From Globisporangium splendens (lineage: Eukaryota > Oomycota > Peronosporomycetes > Pythiales > Pythiaceae), in the NCBI GenBank assembly GCA_006386115.1, contig VFIW01000003.1:124001-188000 (forward strand): 64,000 nt of DNA. The letters run 5' to 3'. The notes under the pieces were generated by a model that saw only the letters and a list, made by a program, of their open reading frames with translations, was not told where the DNA came from and made no database searches. Position numbers and translations under genes: made by a program. Numbering within the stretch: position 1 is the first letter of the stretch; each line of letters starts with the position of its first letter. Shown one piece after another: positions 38,591-49,178 of this stretch.

Positions 38591-39637
38591 TTACAAGTGT
38601 TTGTTACGGAGGGTGTAAAACATGTCGTATTCGTGGAGCTTTGGCTCGAGTGGCGCGATCTCGTCGATGCGTGCCTTGATCTCGGGAGTGATCTTGTCGA
38701 TGAATGCATTCGCCTTGATGTTCTCTTCAAATTGACGGACGCTCGTGGCACCAAGCATGACTGTCGAGACGTTGCGGTTGGACGCACACCACGCGATCGC
38801 GAGCTGTGCGATCGAGCAACCGAGCTCGTCCGCAATGACCTTGAGCTTTTCGGCCTTGGCGATGCGGACGTCCATGTCCGGAATGAGCGTCTTCATCCAT
38901 GCGTTGTCCAATCGAGTTCCTTCTGGGATGCCCTTGCCATACTTTCCCGTGAGGATGCCCGAGGAAAGCGGAGACCACGTCGTGAGCCCGAGCTTGTACT
39001 TCTTGTACAAGTTGACATAGTCAAACTCCACACGCGAACGCTCCAAGATGTGGTATTGCGGCTGCTCGACCACGGGGCGGATCAAGCCAAGACGATCGGC
39101 GATGTCGCACGCTTGGATGATATCGTGAGCAGTCCACTCGCTGGTTCCCCAGTAGAACGCCCAGCCTTGTTGGATCACAAAGTTCATCGCACGCACGGTC
39201 TCTTCGATCGGAGTTGAGGCGTCAGCTCGATGGCAAAAGATCACATCGACGTAGTCCAGTTGCGCGCGCTGGAGAGAGGCCTTCGTGCCTTCCACGATGT
39301 GCTTGCGGCTCAAGCCTTGATCATTCGGTCCGGCCTTGGTGCCCATGAAGATCTTGGCGCTCACCACGAGATCTTCACGCGTCCACACGCCATTCTCGAT
39401 GCCCTTTCGGATCGCTCGCCCCATGAGTCGTTCGGCCGTGCCTGCCATGTACCCTTCAGCGTTGTCAAAGAAGTTGATGCCGCTCTCGTACGCCTTGACC
39501 ATGATGTCGTACGCCGTGTCTTCACTCATCTTGTCGTTGAAGGTCATGCAACCGAAGGAGAGCGTCGAGACGAGCAGGCCTGAGTCGCCCAAGAAGCGGT
39601 ACTTCATGCCGTGCGCTGGTGGAGCTGGAGTCGCCAT
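38591..39637 (-). CDS. Aldo-keto reductase, Kv-beta-like (IR1 right arm, 348 aa)
   Basis: Amino-acid identical to the left-arm AKR, with the same catalytic Asp, Tyr, Lys and His. Having two exact copies plus a nearby decayed one shows repeated duplication of the LOR-AKR pair. The presence of a BK-type K+ channel 10 kb away is suggestive but not evidence of interaction, because BK channels do not use the Kv-beta docking domain of Shaker channels. Confidence 0.9.
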   Translation of the reverse strand: MATPAPPAHGMKYRFLGDSGLLVSTLSFGCMTFNDKMSEDTAYDIMVKAYESGINFFDNAEGYMAGTAERLMGRAIRKGIENGVWTREDLVVSAKIFMGTKAGPNDQGLSRKHIVEGTKASLQRAQLDYVDVIFCHRADASTPIEETVRAMNFVIQQGWAFYWGTSEWTAHDIIQACDIADRLGLIRPVVEQPQYHILERSRVEFDYVNLYKKYKLGLTTWSPLSSGILTGKYGKGIPEGTRLDNAWMKTLIPDMDVRIAKAEKLKVIADELGCSIAQLAIAWCASNRNVSTVMLGATSVRQFEENIKANAFIDKITPEIKARIDEIAPLEPKLHEYDMFYTLRNKHL

Positions 39638-40688
39638 TGGTAAGTGGAAGGTGCGTTGTCTTGGTGACGGGGGAAGGATTTGCTACTGTGTGAGTGGAGC
39701 GAGCCGAATCCGGAAATGCGAGCCAGCAGCGAGTAGCTTCTTGACATTTCTTTGCGTAGGAGGCTTGGTCTGATCGTAGTGAGCTCCTTGTGTGCCTCAT
39801 GCTGCATGATCATCACTCCTGGCCATCGCTGTCACCGGAGTCTTCACAGACCTTCACTCCTCGTCGTCAACACGTGATGGACCGATTGCGCTAGGCGAAG
39901 GACGTTTGCGGTGATCAGCATTTCGGTGCTAGAGTATACGGCCGCTGTGGATGACTCTAGGTGCAAGAGTGAATGTCCCGCAGCACGAGGAGCCAATTGA
40001 AGCAAAGGGCGGGATCATCGATTGTTGGCAAAACCGAAGCTTTATGCGCGAAGGTTGGCTTGCGACATCATCCCACCTGGTCCATCATTGAATACCTGGA
40101 CAGCAGGCATTTAGCTGAGAGGATGCCTTGAAATGCTCGATTAGGAGGTTGGAGATGCTTTACAGTAAAACAATCATGAGGAAGGTCGTGCGTGCAGCCA
40201 CACAAACTCGAAACTGAAATCGACGCCTTGCCGAGAAGAAGAAGAAAGCACATATCCCCCACCTGTGTTAGCATTTAACTGGTCGTTTTCGTAAAAGGTA
40301 GGCCAAGGTCAGCAGCTACGTAGCTGTTGGACGTACCGAGATAGTCGAGCGGGTTCTGGACTGCATAAACGAACCACAGCAGCAGCTTTGATTGAACGAC
40401 TTGCCATTGATTTCCAGCACGAACGTCAGCTGCTTGAACGTCGCGAAGCCCAGTTTTCGACGCAGGAGTAAGCCAATGATCAGGAAAGTCCCAGTCTCGC
40501 CACTAATGCAGACCACTAGATTCAGGATCGTTTGTTGGAGCTCACTCTTCGTCGTCGACGCAAATTGCTCCTAGTACGCTTGGTTCTCTCAGTGACCGAC
40601 AGGCACGAGTGCCTCTCCCCGTGTGCTGCCACTATGGTATGCCAGTGGGGTTACAGACCCCCTTACGCGAAATGAGACCATCAATTGG

Positions 40689-41803
40689 CTAGTACCCAGA
40701 CACTTTCGCTCTCAACGAAGGGTGATTCTTGACGAACGAGTCTTCCTCAACGATAGCAAGAGCAACGTCGATAAAGTGCTTGCTGTGCCAGGGGTGGCTG
40801 GACGGCATCGTGCTGATAAAATAGTCCACTTGGCGCTTCAGCTTGAGGATATCGCAAAGCGATACGAATGCTTGCAGTCCGTCGACGAAGAAAACCATGA
40901 GCGACGTCCCAATAGACGACAACGCTTGCATACAACTCGACACGCACAGCGCGTTGAAGACGTCGACGTTTAAGATCGCTATCTCGGGCTTGAGATCGTC
41001 GAGCTCGCCTAGAAAGCGACTGGCCGAGTTCTTGAACACGATCTTGATCACCGGCAGGAGCAGGAAGCAGTGTTTCTGAGCACTCGGACTGATCGCGTTG
41101 AAGCCACAGACGTAGGAGGGGTACACGAACGTCATCGAGACCTGAGCCAAGTCCACGAACGTGTAGTTACCGAGATCGATTCGGAATTGCTGGGTTTCTC
41201 GGTACAGTTTACCAAAGTAATACACAGACAGTCCCAGAATGATCGATGCCCACAGAAGTGCGCCAATCACTAGCGTGAATGGCAACGGAAAACCGATAGC
41301 GAGTGACAGCAGGAACAGGTACACAACGCAGCCAACGCTCGCAACGACAACCACCACTCCCAGTCGATGCGAATGGAGCGGCATCCATGAACAGTGTGCC
41401 GAAATTGTGCGAATACCGTGTACGTGATCGCCATCCCGAGAACAAAGTGCCGGATCCAGTGCACATAGTTCGCTTTTGTGCTGGCCTCGACTGGAGCCAA
41501 CGGGAAGCAATCCACCAGCGTGATCAACAAGAAGCACGTTAGCGCCGACGCTAGACCAACTGTGACCATGCGTAGCACAGGCGCACTCTTCGTGTACACG
41601 TCAAGCGACTGCGTTCGCTCGAAAGAGTAATGTCCATGAAGCTCCATTTGCCACACATCCCATAGCTGAATCGAGCGTTTGATGCATGACGCAATAAGGT
41701 TCATGCCGTTTCTCGTTGCCCGCTTGAGCCCTGTTTCGATTTTCAAATCGATAAATGAATCATGGAAACACAATAGAAAGCCTGCGCACAGTGTTGACGC
41801 CAT
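40689..41803 (-). pseudogene. Polytopic membrane protein with one frameshift (IR1 right arm)
   Basis: Mirror copy of 32374-33488 with the same frameshift (about 41360-41390 here) and the same hydrophobic segments. If the shift is real, both copies make only an N-terminal product ending in the RCHSR frame. Confidence 0.6.
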
Positions 41804-41928
41804 AAACACAACCCCTCCGAGACGGACAGAAATCCCACCATCAAGACGCGATTTTTTTCGTCGAGTCTGCAGTATGCAACTAGATGATGGAAATCTACAA
41901 AAGCGCATAAGTTTAATATATGAAGGCT

Positions 41929-43155
41929 TTACAAGTGCTGCGGGGTCTCTCGCGGTACGCGCATCCACGACCCAGTTGACGTCTTCTCGTAGCGTTGAAG
42001 CGCGATTTCGCCCCACTGCACGTTTTGGATCGCGACTGCGAGCACAAACACGACGTAGAGCACCCACGAGACATTGAACAGTTTGAACGCGCGCATGTTC
42101 TTCTTGCCGATGCATTTCCCCATCCACGGACAGTGGTGGTCGTACTCGTCAATGCACACGTCACAGTCGTCGCAATGCTCCGTGTACTGCTCCTGCGTCA
42201 CGCCGCAGATATCGCACACACGGCGTCGGTCACCTACTGCCGCGACATTCCTCATCGGTGGCATTAAGACGACGGACGAGGAAGTCAAGCGCTGTGAGAG
42301 CAGCTCCTCTTCCTGTTGGTCGTTTCGAGGCGAGAGGTTTCCCGTCTCCACGTCCACCGCTGCGTCATCGACACCGTCATGAGCATCCTTCGCGTCTCGA
42401 TGACCGTGTGGTAAGATGATGCCTGGGTCGCGGCACGCGGTCTCGAATAAATAGTAGAGCGTCACGGAGCAAAAGCCGAACGTGTAGAGCGTGTAGTACC
42501 ACGGGAGCGTCGTGCACTGCTGCTTGACGAACATGGCCGTCGCGACGACGATGATGGTCAGCGTCACGATGACACCGATCCAGTGCGGACCCACGAGCAC
42601 GAGGTTCTTGTGCACTTTTCCCTTCCGCAGTGTGCGGCTTTCATGGAGCACCTAGCAGAAAAGGGCATCATAACGGTGAGTTTCAGTCACATTGTGTCGC
42701 TTCAATTCATATACTTACGTAGCTTTGTCTGTATCGAGCACGTGGTGATGAGAACACAATAGAAACAGTACACACAGACATATGAGCTGTGTGTGCCAAC
42801 AGCGTCATCGTAATGCATGCCAAGCACATCACGTACCCAATCCGCTTGAACTTACACCAACCTGCAGCGTGCATACACCACAGTATCCATAAGTCGAAAA
42901 TACCCACAAGCACATCATCCACGCGCACAACGTACACAGGCACGCGAAGGGGTCCATGTTGACACCCGCATCGTTGAACATTCGCACGTCCTCGTCCTCC
43001 GCATCCACGACGCCATTCTTGTCGCCACCACGCGCCGCCGCCAGTCGCACATTCACCGCTACGTCGTCCGCTCGCTCTTCGTCTGAGTTACGCAGCGCAT
43101 CATCCTCTTGAAGTGCACGCGCATCGGTCTCCACGTGCATCGTCATTGTCGTCAC
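41929..43155 (-). CDS. DHHC palmitoyltransferase, complete gene (IR1 right arm, 340 aa)
   Basis: Join of exon 1 (43155-42856, 100 codons) and exon 2 (42651-41929), with a 204-nt GT-AG intron and phase 0 kept. Exon 1 adds an acidic N-terminus and a Cys-rich hydrophobic segment (FACLCTLCAWMMCLWVF). Exon 2 contains DPG, the DHHC Cys-rich domain (CDICG, HCDDCDVC, DHHCPWMGKC) and membrane segments. The protein ends soon after the third clear segment, so the fourth membrane span of typical family members may be missing or replaced by the exon 1 segment. The start lies 211 bp from the divergent HA-repeat gene, implying a shared promoter region. Confidence 0.82.
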
Positions 43156-43366
43156 AATTTCTTTTTGAACCCCATCGACAGTTTCAAAACCGCCAGATCA
43201 ATACCGGTATTGACTCCAGTAATGAAATGGTTACCGGTATTGGAGCCGAACCTGCTGGTTTACCGATTTATCGGCATTGAATACCGGTTTCAGCCTCCTC
43301 AAGCAAACGCTGTCAATAGCGTAGGCTTTTTCTTGACATGCTTTGTAGGGGTCACAAAAAACGAAA

Positions 43367-44785
43367 ATGCTGGCGTTTGTGCGAGGCAGGCGCGCAAATT
43401 GCGCGCTGCTACTCCGCTCCTCCGTGACCAGCAGCGTCGTCACCTACGCCAGCAGTGTCAGCACCAGGAGCGTCTCCAGTGGCGCGCACTTGCAGCAGCA
43501 ACAGAGAACTGCGAAGCGCAAGAAGAAGCACGAGGAGATCGCGACGCTTGTGGCCGCAGTGCGCATTTTCCACGACAAGCACCAGCACTTTGTCGTGCCG
43601 TACAACTTTGAGATCCCAGCAGCACCACTCGCTGCAGGTTGTGGTAGTAGTGATGCACCGTGGCCAGAATATCTGCAGGGTCTGAAACTTGGTCGCCAGA
43701 TGCGGCGGCTTTTGAAGACCCTCAGCGGCAAGAGCGGCGCGATTCAGCATGCAGATGCCTTGCAGGAGCTTCGTGAAATGGGGTTTCCAATCGTCGCAAA
43801 TTGGGAGCAGTTCCGCTGGGAACAAGTCGCACTGCACGCACTGCAAACCTTCCAGACGCTCGAGGGCCATCTACGCATCCCGCGTCGGTTCGTGGTGCCT
43901 GAGAACGACGAGCGATGGCCAAAGGCGTCTTGGGGATTCAAGTTGGGCGCGCACGTGAACCAGTTGCGCGTCAACCGATCCACGCTTCCAGAGTACCAGC
44001 TTGATGCGCTCAATGAGATTAGCTTTCCGTGGTGTGTGATGGACGACATGTGGGACAACCAGTTCCTCCCAGCGCTGAGCATCTTCCGAGACCTCCACGG
44101 CCACGTCAACGTTCCGCAACGCTTCATCGTTCCATCGGAGAGCAAGGAATGGCCACACAATCTCTCAGGATTCCGGCTGGGTCGTGCGGTGAGCCGCGTC
44201 CGCTCTGCCGACGGCTTTTGCGCCAGCCAAGTCAAGCGTTCAACACAAGAACTCGAGGCGCTCGGGTTCTCGTACAACAGCAACGAACCCAAGTGGAACG
44301 AGAAGATCCTGCCGTCGCTTCAGACATTCTACGCCGTGTACGACCACTGCAACGTCGACCAGTACTTCGTAGTTCCCTCGCACGCCCCCTGGCCTGAACA
44401 AGCGTGGGGTCTGAAACTCGGCTTCATTGTGCGCAACATCCGTCAGCGAGGCGATTTCTTCGAACTGGTCGGCCGAGACATGGAACAACTTGAGCAGCTC
44501 GGCTTCGTGTGGAACGCGGCCGAGGCTAAGTGGCGGCAGCGCATTTTGCCCTCGCTGCGGACGTTCGTGGCCGTCTACAGCCATTCCAACATCGACCGGA
44601 ATTTTGTCGTGCCGTCGGAACCCCCGTGGCCAGTCAAGGCATGGGGCACCAAGCTCGGCAAAGTGGCCACCGATGTACACACGCAGTTCCAGTACGCCGA
44701 CTACATTGAAATCGAGAGAAGTCAACTCGAAGCGCTCGGCTTCTATTGGTCCGTGCTTCAAGACGACGACGAGGTTCTAGAATAA
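43367..44785 (+). CDS. HA-repeat (helicase-associated domain) protein 1, mitochondrial type (472 aa)
   Basis: N-terminal ~45 residues are Arg/Ser-rich without acids, like a mitochondrial presequence. The rest is five tandem repeats of ~70-75 residues. Their pattern is Trp...ILPSLQTF...HxNV...FVVP...WP...W-G-x-KLG...V...R...LexLGF-W, the signature of the helicase-associated (HA) domain. HA repeats form three-helix bundles thought to bind nucleic acid; here there is no helicase. The upstream 170 bp carries three (T/A)ACCGGT motifs. It is head-to-tail with HA protein 2. Confidence 0.82.
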   Translation: MLAFVRGRRANCALLLRSSVTSSVVTYASSVSTRSVSSGAHLQQQQRTAKRKKKHEEIATLVAAVRIFHDKHQHFVVPYNFEIPAAPLAAGCGSSDAPWPEYLQGLKLGRQMRRLLKTLSGKSGAIQHADALQELREMGFPIVANWEQFRWEQVALHALQTFQTLEGHLRIPRRFVVPENDERWPKASWGFKLGAHVNQLRVNRSTLPEYQLDALNEISFPWCVMDDMWDNQFLPALSIFRDLHGHVNVPQRFIVPSESKEWPHNLSGFRLGRAVSRVRSADGFCASQVKRSTQELEALGFSYNSNEPKWNEKILPSLQTFYAVYDHCNVDQYFVVPSHAPWPEQAWGLKLGFIVRNIRQRGDFFELVGRDMEQLEQLGFVWNAAEAKWRQRILPSLRTFVAVYSHSNIDRNFVVPSEPPWPVKAWGTKLGKVATDVHTQFQYADYIEIERSQLEALGFYWSVLQDDDEVLE

Positions 44786-45062
44786 ACTTGATCACACACG
44801 TCAGCAAGACCAAGTGTGGTGTAACAGGAGAAGAACGACCTCGTTTGTAAAGCTTTTTGCCGAGTTCTTACTTAGCATGCGGAACTGCATTAGATCTAGA
44901 GATTCGTCATGCAAACACGCCGGCAAAGCGAAGATCATCCAGGTGAATTTGCTCCCAGAATGGTTCCCTAGGCTAATCTGTGTGGCCCACACACCTGTCA
45001 TTTTGCTTGACATTTTACTGACCAGCTGCAGTCTCACATAACGTCGAAACACATTAGAGCGA

Positions 45063-46037
45063 ATGGCATTGCGGCGTCCGTCTTCATCTCCTTCTTCTGT
45101 GTTGCTGCGGCAGTCGTCACGAAGGAGTGCGAATGGCGCTTCACTGCTGCCGCGGTGCTGTGCGTGCAGCACGACCACAGACCCAGTAGCCAAGCCGCGC
45201 TCGACGTCGCCGCGCAGCGTGCACCACCAGCGCAAAGAGTTTGGAAAGCTCGAGGCGGCGCTGCGTGCGTTCCAGGAGATCCATGGCCATTACGCCGTGC
45301 CATTGCGCTTTAGGACCCCACATCCGAGAGAAGGAGAGCAGCAAGTGAACGTGTGGCCCGAGGAGCTCCGCGGCATGAAGCTCGGCACGGCGCTGTCTCG
45401 GTTCATCCAAGTCGCCGACAAGCCAGAGAACGCCGCGATCGCGAATAAACTCGAAGACATGGGCGTCCCTGTGCAGTCAGTCAACGACTGGAAGGCGTAC
45501 TTGTGGACCAATGTGTCGGTCGTGTCGCTCCAGACGTTTTACAGCATCCATGGCCACTTCCTGGTCCCATACGCATTCACGGTTCCGCATGGCGATGCGG
45601 CGTGGCCACGACAGACATGGGGGTACAAGCTCGGGTACTGGGTCATCGAGCTGCGTCGCGACAAGTCCAAGCTCGAGGCGTACCAGCTCCAAGATCTGGC
45701 GGCCATGCAGTTTGTGTGGAACGCGCGCGAAGCTCGGTGGAACCAGTACTTCGTGCCGGCGATGAAAAAATACACCGAACTGTACGGTAAATCCAGCGTG
45801 CCCCAGTCATTTGTGGTCCCTCACGACGACACCAGGTGGTCAAGGGAGCTCCATGGGTACCGTTTGGGCCAGAAGGTGAACAATCTGCGCTGCGGGGAGC
45901 AAAATGCTGGCGCTTTGGACGATACGGTCGCGTGGGACGACGTCGAACTCGTGTACAGCAACTGGGTCCTTCTCGATATCCTGCACGAAGACAAAGAAGA
46001 CGGAAGCAAGAGCGATGCAAGTGGCAAGAACGCTTAA
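45063..46037 (+). CDS. HA-repeat protein 2, mitochondrial type (324 aa)
   Basis: The Arg/Ser-rich N-terminus (MALRRPSSSPSSVLLRQS) suits mitochondrial targeting. Three HA repeats follow: one starting EFGKLEAALRAFQEIHGH, one with LQTFYSIHGHFLVPYAF and W-GYKLGYWVIELRRD, and one with KKYTELYGKSSVPQSFVVP and HGYRLGQKVNNLR. A charged tail ends the protein. It lies 277 bp downstream of HA protein 1 in the same orientation and probably arose by tandem duplication followed by repeat loss. Confidence 0.8.
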   Translation: MALRRPSSSPSSVLLRQSSRRSANGASLLPRCCACSTTTDPVAKPRSTSPRSVHHQRKEFGKLEAALRAFQEIHGHYAVPLRFRTPHPREGEQQVNVWPEELRGMKLGTALSRFIQVADKPENAAIANKLEDMGVPVQSVNDWKAYLWTNVSVVSLQTFYSIHGHFLVPYAFTVPHGDAAWPRQTWGYKLGYWVIELRRDKSKLEAYQLQDLAAMQFVWNAREARWNQYFVPAMKKYTELYGKSSVPQSFVVPHDDTRWSRELHGYRLGQKVNNLRCGEQNAGALDDTVAWDDVELVYSNWVLLDILHEDKEDGSKSDASGKNA

Positions 46038-46139
46038 TCGCGGAATTCGCAAACTTCTCGGTACGAATGAAAAAAGTGAGTTTTATTTTGAAGTTCTGGC
46101 AGCAATTCAAGTGCCAGTTGGAGATTCTGTTGTAGTTGA

Positions 46140-46745
46140 CTATGCGGTCGGAATGTGAATCGCATTACGCTCTTGGTGGTGGCGCAGTCTTGAAATGTGG
46201 ACCAAAATTCCCGGCAAGCGAGAGCGATGCACTTCGTGGGTCAAGTTGAAACCAAAACCAAGCTCGGAATCGGATCCTGACTCTAACTCAAGGCCGAACT
46301 CACTTGGTCTCTCCATTGATAACCCAGCGTCACTGCCTCCAAGTGATGGCGCAAACGTCAAATTGTGAGCTGACGACACAGAAATCGATTCCGTTCCTGG
46401 AGCCGATGATGCTGCAGATTGATTGATCTCGAATTTGTCGGCCGTGAGATCGGACAAAATGTCCCTCACGCGAAACAGCGGAGCGACCACTTCCTCAAAG
46501 AAGAGGAACCGCGGCGTTCGCGGGTCGCGAAGTCGCTTGGGCACAATTGGTTCGTACCGAATGTACTGGGTGGGTTCTTTGCCTGCGTGTCCAATTTTCG
46601 GCTTTGGCGTTGGTGGTCCGTGCGTTACGTACACTTCTTGAGCAGACGATGAGCGGTCAACCTTGCGGATCAGCATCAGAACGATTGATTTCTCGCACTC
46701 AAAAGGAAAGCGCAGATCCCGACGATACGTCTTTTTCTCTCGCAT
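46140..46745 (-). CDS. Hypothetical protein (201 aa)
   Basis: An uninterrupted minus-strand frame. The middle part (EPTQYIRYEPIVPKRLRDPRTPRF, shown only in part here: YIRYEPIVPKR, FLFFEEVVAPLF) looks protein-like, with mixed hydrophobic and charged residues. The C-terminal half is Ser/Gly-rich and less convincing. No signal peptide or domain is recognised. It is tail-to-tail with HA protein 2. It could be a chance frame. Confidence 0.35.
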   Translation of the reverse strand: MREKKTYRRDLRFPFECEKSIVLMLIRKVDRSSSAQEVYVTHGPPTPKPKIGHAGKEPTQYIRYEPIVPKRLRDPRTPRFLFFEEVVAPLFRVRDILSDLTADKFEINQSAASSAPGTESISVSSAHNLTFAPSLGGSDAGLSMERPSEFGLELESGSDSELGFGFNLTHEVHRSRLPGILVHISRLRHHQERNAIHIPTA

Positions 46746-46992
46746 TCAGCGAATAAGAAAAAAATGGCTACTGCACATGCATCTTCCCATTGTCAGATCC
46801 ACTGCAATTCTTACTCCCAGAAAACCATCAAACATAAAGTCATGCGCCGGTATAAAGCAGCTGTTCCGTAAGAGATTGAGTGCAGTGTTTAATTTTGTCT
46901 TGTGTTTGTGGTGATCCTTGATCATAGGTAGACTACAGCGAACCAGGTACCTCGAGATCGAGCTACACAATGCATGCAAGAAAGCAATCTCA

Positions 46993-47652
46993 CTATGTCG
47001 TACCAATCAACACACCATTAAGCGCCATTACACCCCCAGAAAAGTGCGGGAAGTCATTCACAGTCTCGTTCAAGATGATGCAGAAAAGCGCGATGAGTGT
47101 AAGATCGACCCCGGTTGCGACGTCAACGTCGTACCCGCCGTCGTTGAATGCAATGTTGCACACTGGATCGCGTTGCTTCTTCACACTGCTGCGAGCGAGC
47201 CAAACTACGACTTTGCGGAACCGCCAGTCGCCGTCAACTTCGAGCGTCAGCTTCTCGTCAGTGCGCCAGTCGGAAAACTTGAGTTTCATGCTAACAATGA
47301 AGTTGAACGTTGACGAATCGATCTTGAACAGCATCTGGTGAGGAGACACTGGTGTCTTGATCAGGTAGTTCTTGTGGTACTCGAGCGTTTTCTCCATCAT
47401 GACGATCGGGTGGTCCTTGGCGTCGACGAGAAATCGCTCCACCCAGTTCTCGGACGATTTGTCATCGTACCGGAAGAGCATTTCGCCCGTGTCCTTGTCA
47501 AAAACCTTGAGATCATCGCCGACACGCTCCACGCGAAGCTTCGTGGTCACAAAGACCGCAGGAATGCATTCATCTGGTGCGACAAGCAATTTTGTCTGTG
47601 GGACGAGAGTCACGTCAACTACCGGCTGCTGCTTCGACGAACGGTTGCCCAT
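46993..47652 (-). CDS. LURP-one-related protein, copy E (219 aa)
   Basis: The open frame extends upstream, but the Met at 47652 (MGNRSSKQQPVVDVTLVPQT) aligns with the starts of copies B and D and gives an N-myristoylation-type MGNRSS end. The barrel motifs are all present: LKVFDKDTGEMLF, LVDAKDHPIVMMEKTLEYHK, LTLEVDGDWRFRKVVVWL and LTLIALFCIILNE. It is close to the IR1 copies, so it belongs to the same local expansion. It is divergently oriented to a decayed AKR copy, unlike the convergent pairs in IR1. Confidence 0.86.
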   Translation of the reverse strand: MGNRSSKQQPVVDVTLVPQTKLLVAPDECIPAVFVTTKLRVERVGDDLKVFDKDTGEMLFRYDDKSSENWVERFLVDAKDHPIVMMEKTLEYHKNYLIKTPVSPHQMLFKIDSSTFNFIVSMKLKFSDWRTDEKLTLEVDGDWRFRKVVVWLARSSVKKQRDPVCNIAFNDGGYDVDVATGVDLTLIALFCIILNETVNDFPHFSGGVMALNGVLIGTT

Positions 47653-48067
47653 GATCGGTTCACGAAATGCGACGAAGTGTACTTGCCGTGTTGTGCACTT
47701 GAGTTCGCAAATTTGAAGGTGAATGCGGACGACTGTGGCGATGTTGTGTTGGGGCCACTCACTGCTATGTACCCACAATCCTAGTTGCCCTTTGCGATTG
47801 TAGGTGCAAGTGCACCCATGCAAAGTCCCGTGTGATAGCTGATATATTACCAATCACCAAAGGCGACCAGCGCGTATAAACACCACCATTCCCTGGGAAA
47901 CGCAAGCGCGGCAGAATGTGTTCTCTTCTTCGACGGGGAGTACGCATCAACTGGATTCACCACGAACAACAAGCTCACGCGTCGGAAATTATCCAACACG
48001 ACTGCGGTTCGTTCAAAACGTGTTCGTGTTGTTGTTCGCAAGCGAATTCGTCGTCCTCATCGAGTGC

Positions 48068-48629
48068 ACTAAACGACTCATGGGACAAGCGATCCAAACG
48101 GGCATCGAGAATGGCGTCTGGGCTCGTGAAGACCTCGTGGTGAGCACCAATGTCGTCAGCCGCAGTACCACCTTTTCGAACGTTCGCGTGTGGAGTTTGA
48201 CTTTCTCAACCTGTACAGGAAGTACAAGCTTGGACTCACGACGTGGTCTCCGCTTTGCTCGGGTATTCTCACGGGAAAGTATGGCAAGGGCATCCCAAAA
48301 GGAACTCGCTTGGAGAATGCGCCGTTCAGGAAGTTCTTTCCAAAAACGGACGGCTGGAACATCACAGCCGACGAGCTCAAGGTCATTGCGGACGAGCTCG
48401 GTTGCTCGCTCGCGCAGTTGCCATCGCGTAGTGTGCGTCCAACCGCAACGTGTCGATGGCGATGCTCGGCTCCTCGAGCGTTGGTCAGCTCGAAGAGAAC
48501 CTCAAGGCGAATGCATTCGCTGACAAGATCACGTCTGATATCAAGACGGGCATCGACGAGATTGCGCCACTCGAGCCGAAGATTCATGAAAACGACATGT
48601 TGTACACCATTCGTAACAAACACTTGTAA
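48068..48629 (+). pseudogene. Decayed aldo-keto reductase
   Basis: A clear AKR relic. It starts inside the gene (RLMGQAIQTGIENGVW, REDLVVST), jumps by an internal deletion of about 100 codons to PQYHLFERSRVEFDF, and continues KYKLGLTTWSPLCSGILTGKY up to GCSLAQL. It then changes frame, has Trp-to-TAG, and runs to the family C-terminus (PLEPKIHENDMLYTIRNKHL shown in part: YTIRNKHL, stop at 48629). The His of the tetrad is lost with the deletion. It marks a third LOR-AKR pair in the region. Confidence 0.85.
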
Positions 48630-49178
48630 AGAGAGAGGGAAATGGAAGCAGTACAAGATGGCGAGGTGATATGCCTTTGGGATTGGTGCTGCCAGGTAGG
48701 TAGTCACGCTGCTATTCCGGTTAGCAGAAGGCAGCAGCGAGTTATACGAATAGGACGTCAAGGCTGACGGAGCGTGATTTGAGTCACCTTGTGGTCTCTT
48801 ATGGTTGCCCCGAGAGCCAACGGTGACATCAAATCCGGATAAAGCAGAATCGAGTGCTTTTCTGGATGAAAGAGCATTGCTCATTTTTAACTTCAACTAT
48901 GTCCGGGTCTTCAATAAGCAGTAGGCAGCAGTACTCTTCCACTGACGAACTTCAGACAACCTCTCAAACAGCATGCATATCATTTTCAACCAATCAACTC
49001 TTCTCACATAACCTTCCAGATGAACCTGTCGACTTTGCGAACATTCGTCACTCAGTCCGCCCTGTCGCCTGGCTGCTGGTGACTTCCAGAGCGCCACTTT
49101 GCTTTTTTACAGGGAGATAGCAAGCGACCCCTCCATCTGCTGTGGAATACCTGGTCGACTTAACGCGCCGCTTCCTGC
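48630..49178. other. Intergenic region upstream of the K+ channel gene
   Basis: No gene recognised; short open frames only. It must hold the channel promoter, but I could not identify a good match to the oomycete core promoter. Confidence 0.4.

Larger units (their letters stand above)
37549..42963 (-). repeat. Right arm of the inverted duplication (IR1)
   Basis: Reverse-complement partner of 31214-36626. The 922-bp spacer (36627-37548) is not duplicated. The outer end (42963) lies inside DHHC exon 1, which continues intact to 43155, so this arm sits in the ancestral context. The near-identity shows a recent event, gene conversion, or an assembly artefact. Confidence 0.95.

Noticed and set aside
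38351..39217. 288-codon open frame antisense to the AKR gene (and its mirror 34960-35826)
   Set aside because: Exact reverse-strand shadow of a conserved enzyme; no protein-like features of its own.
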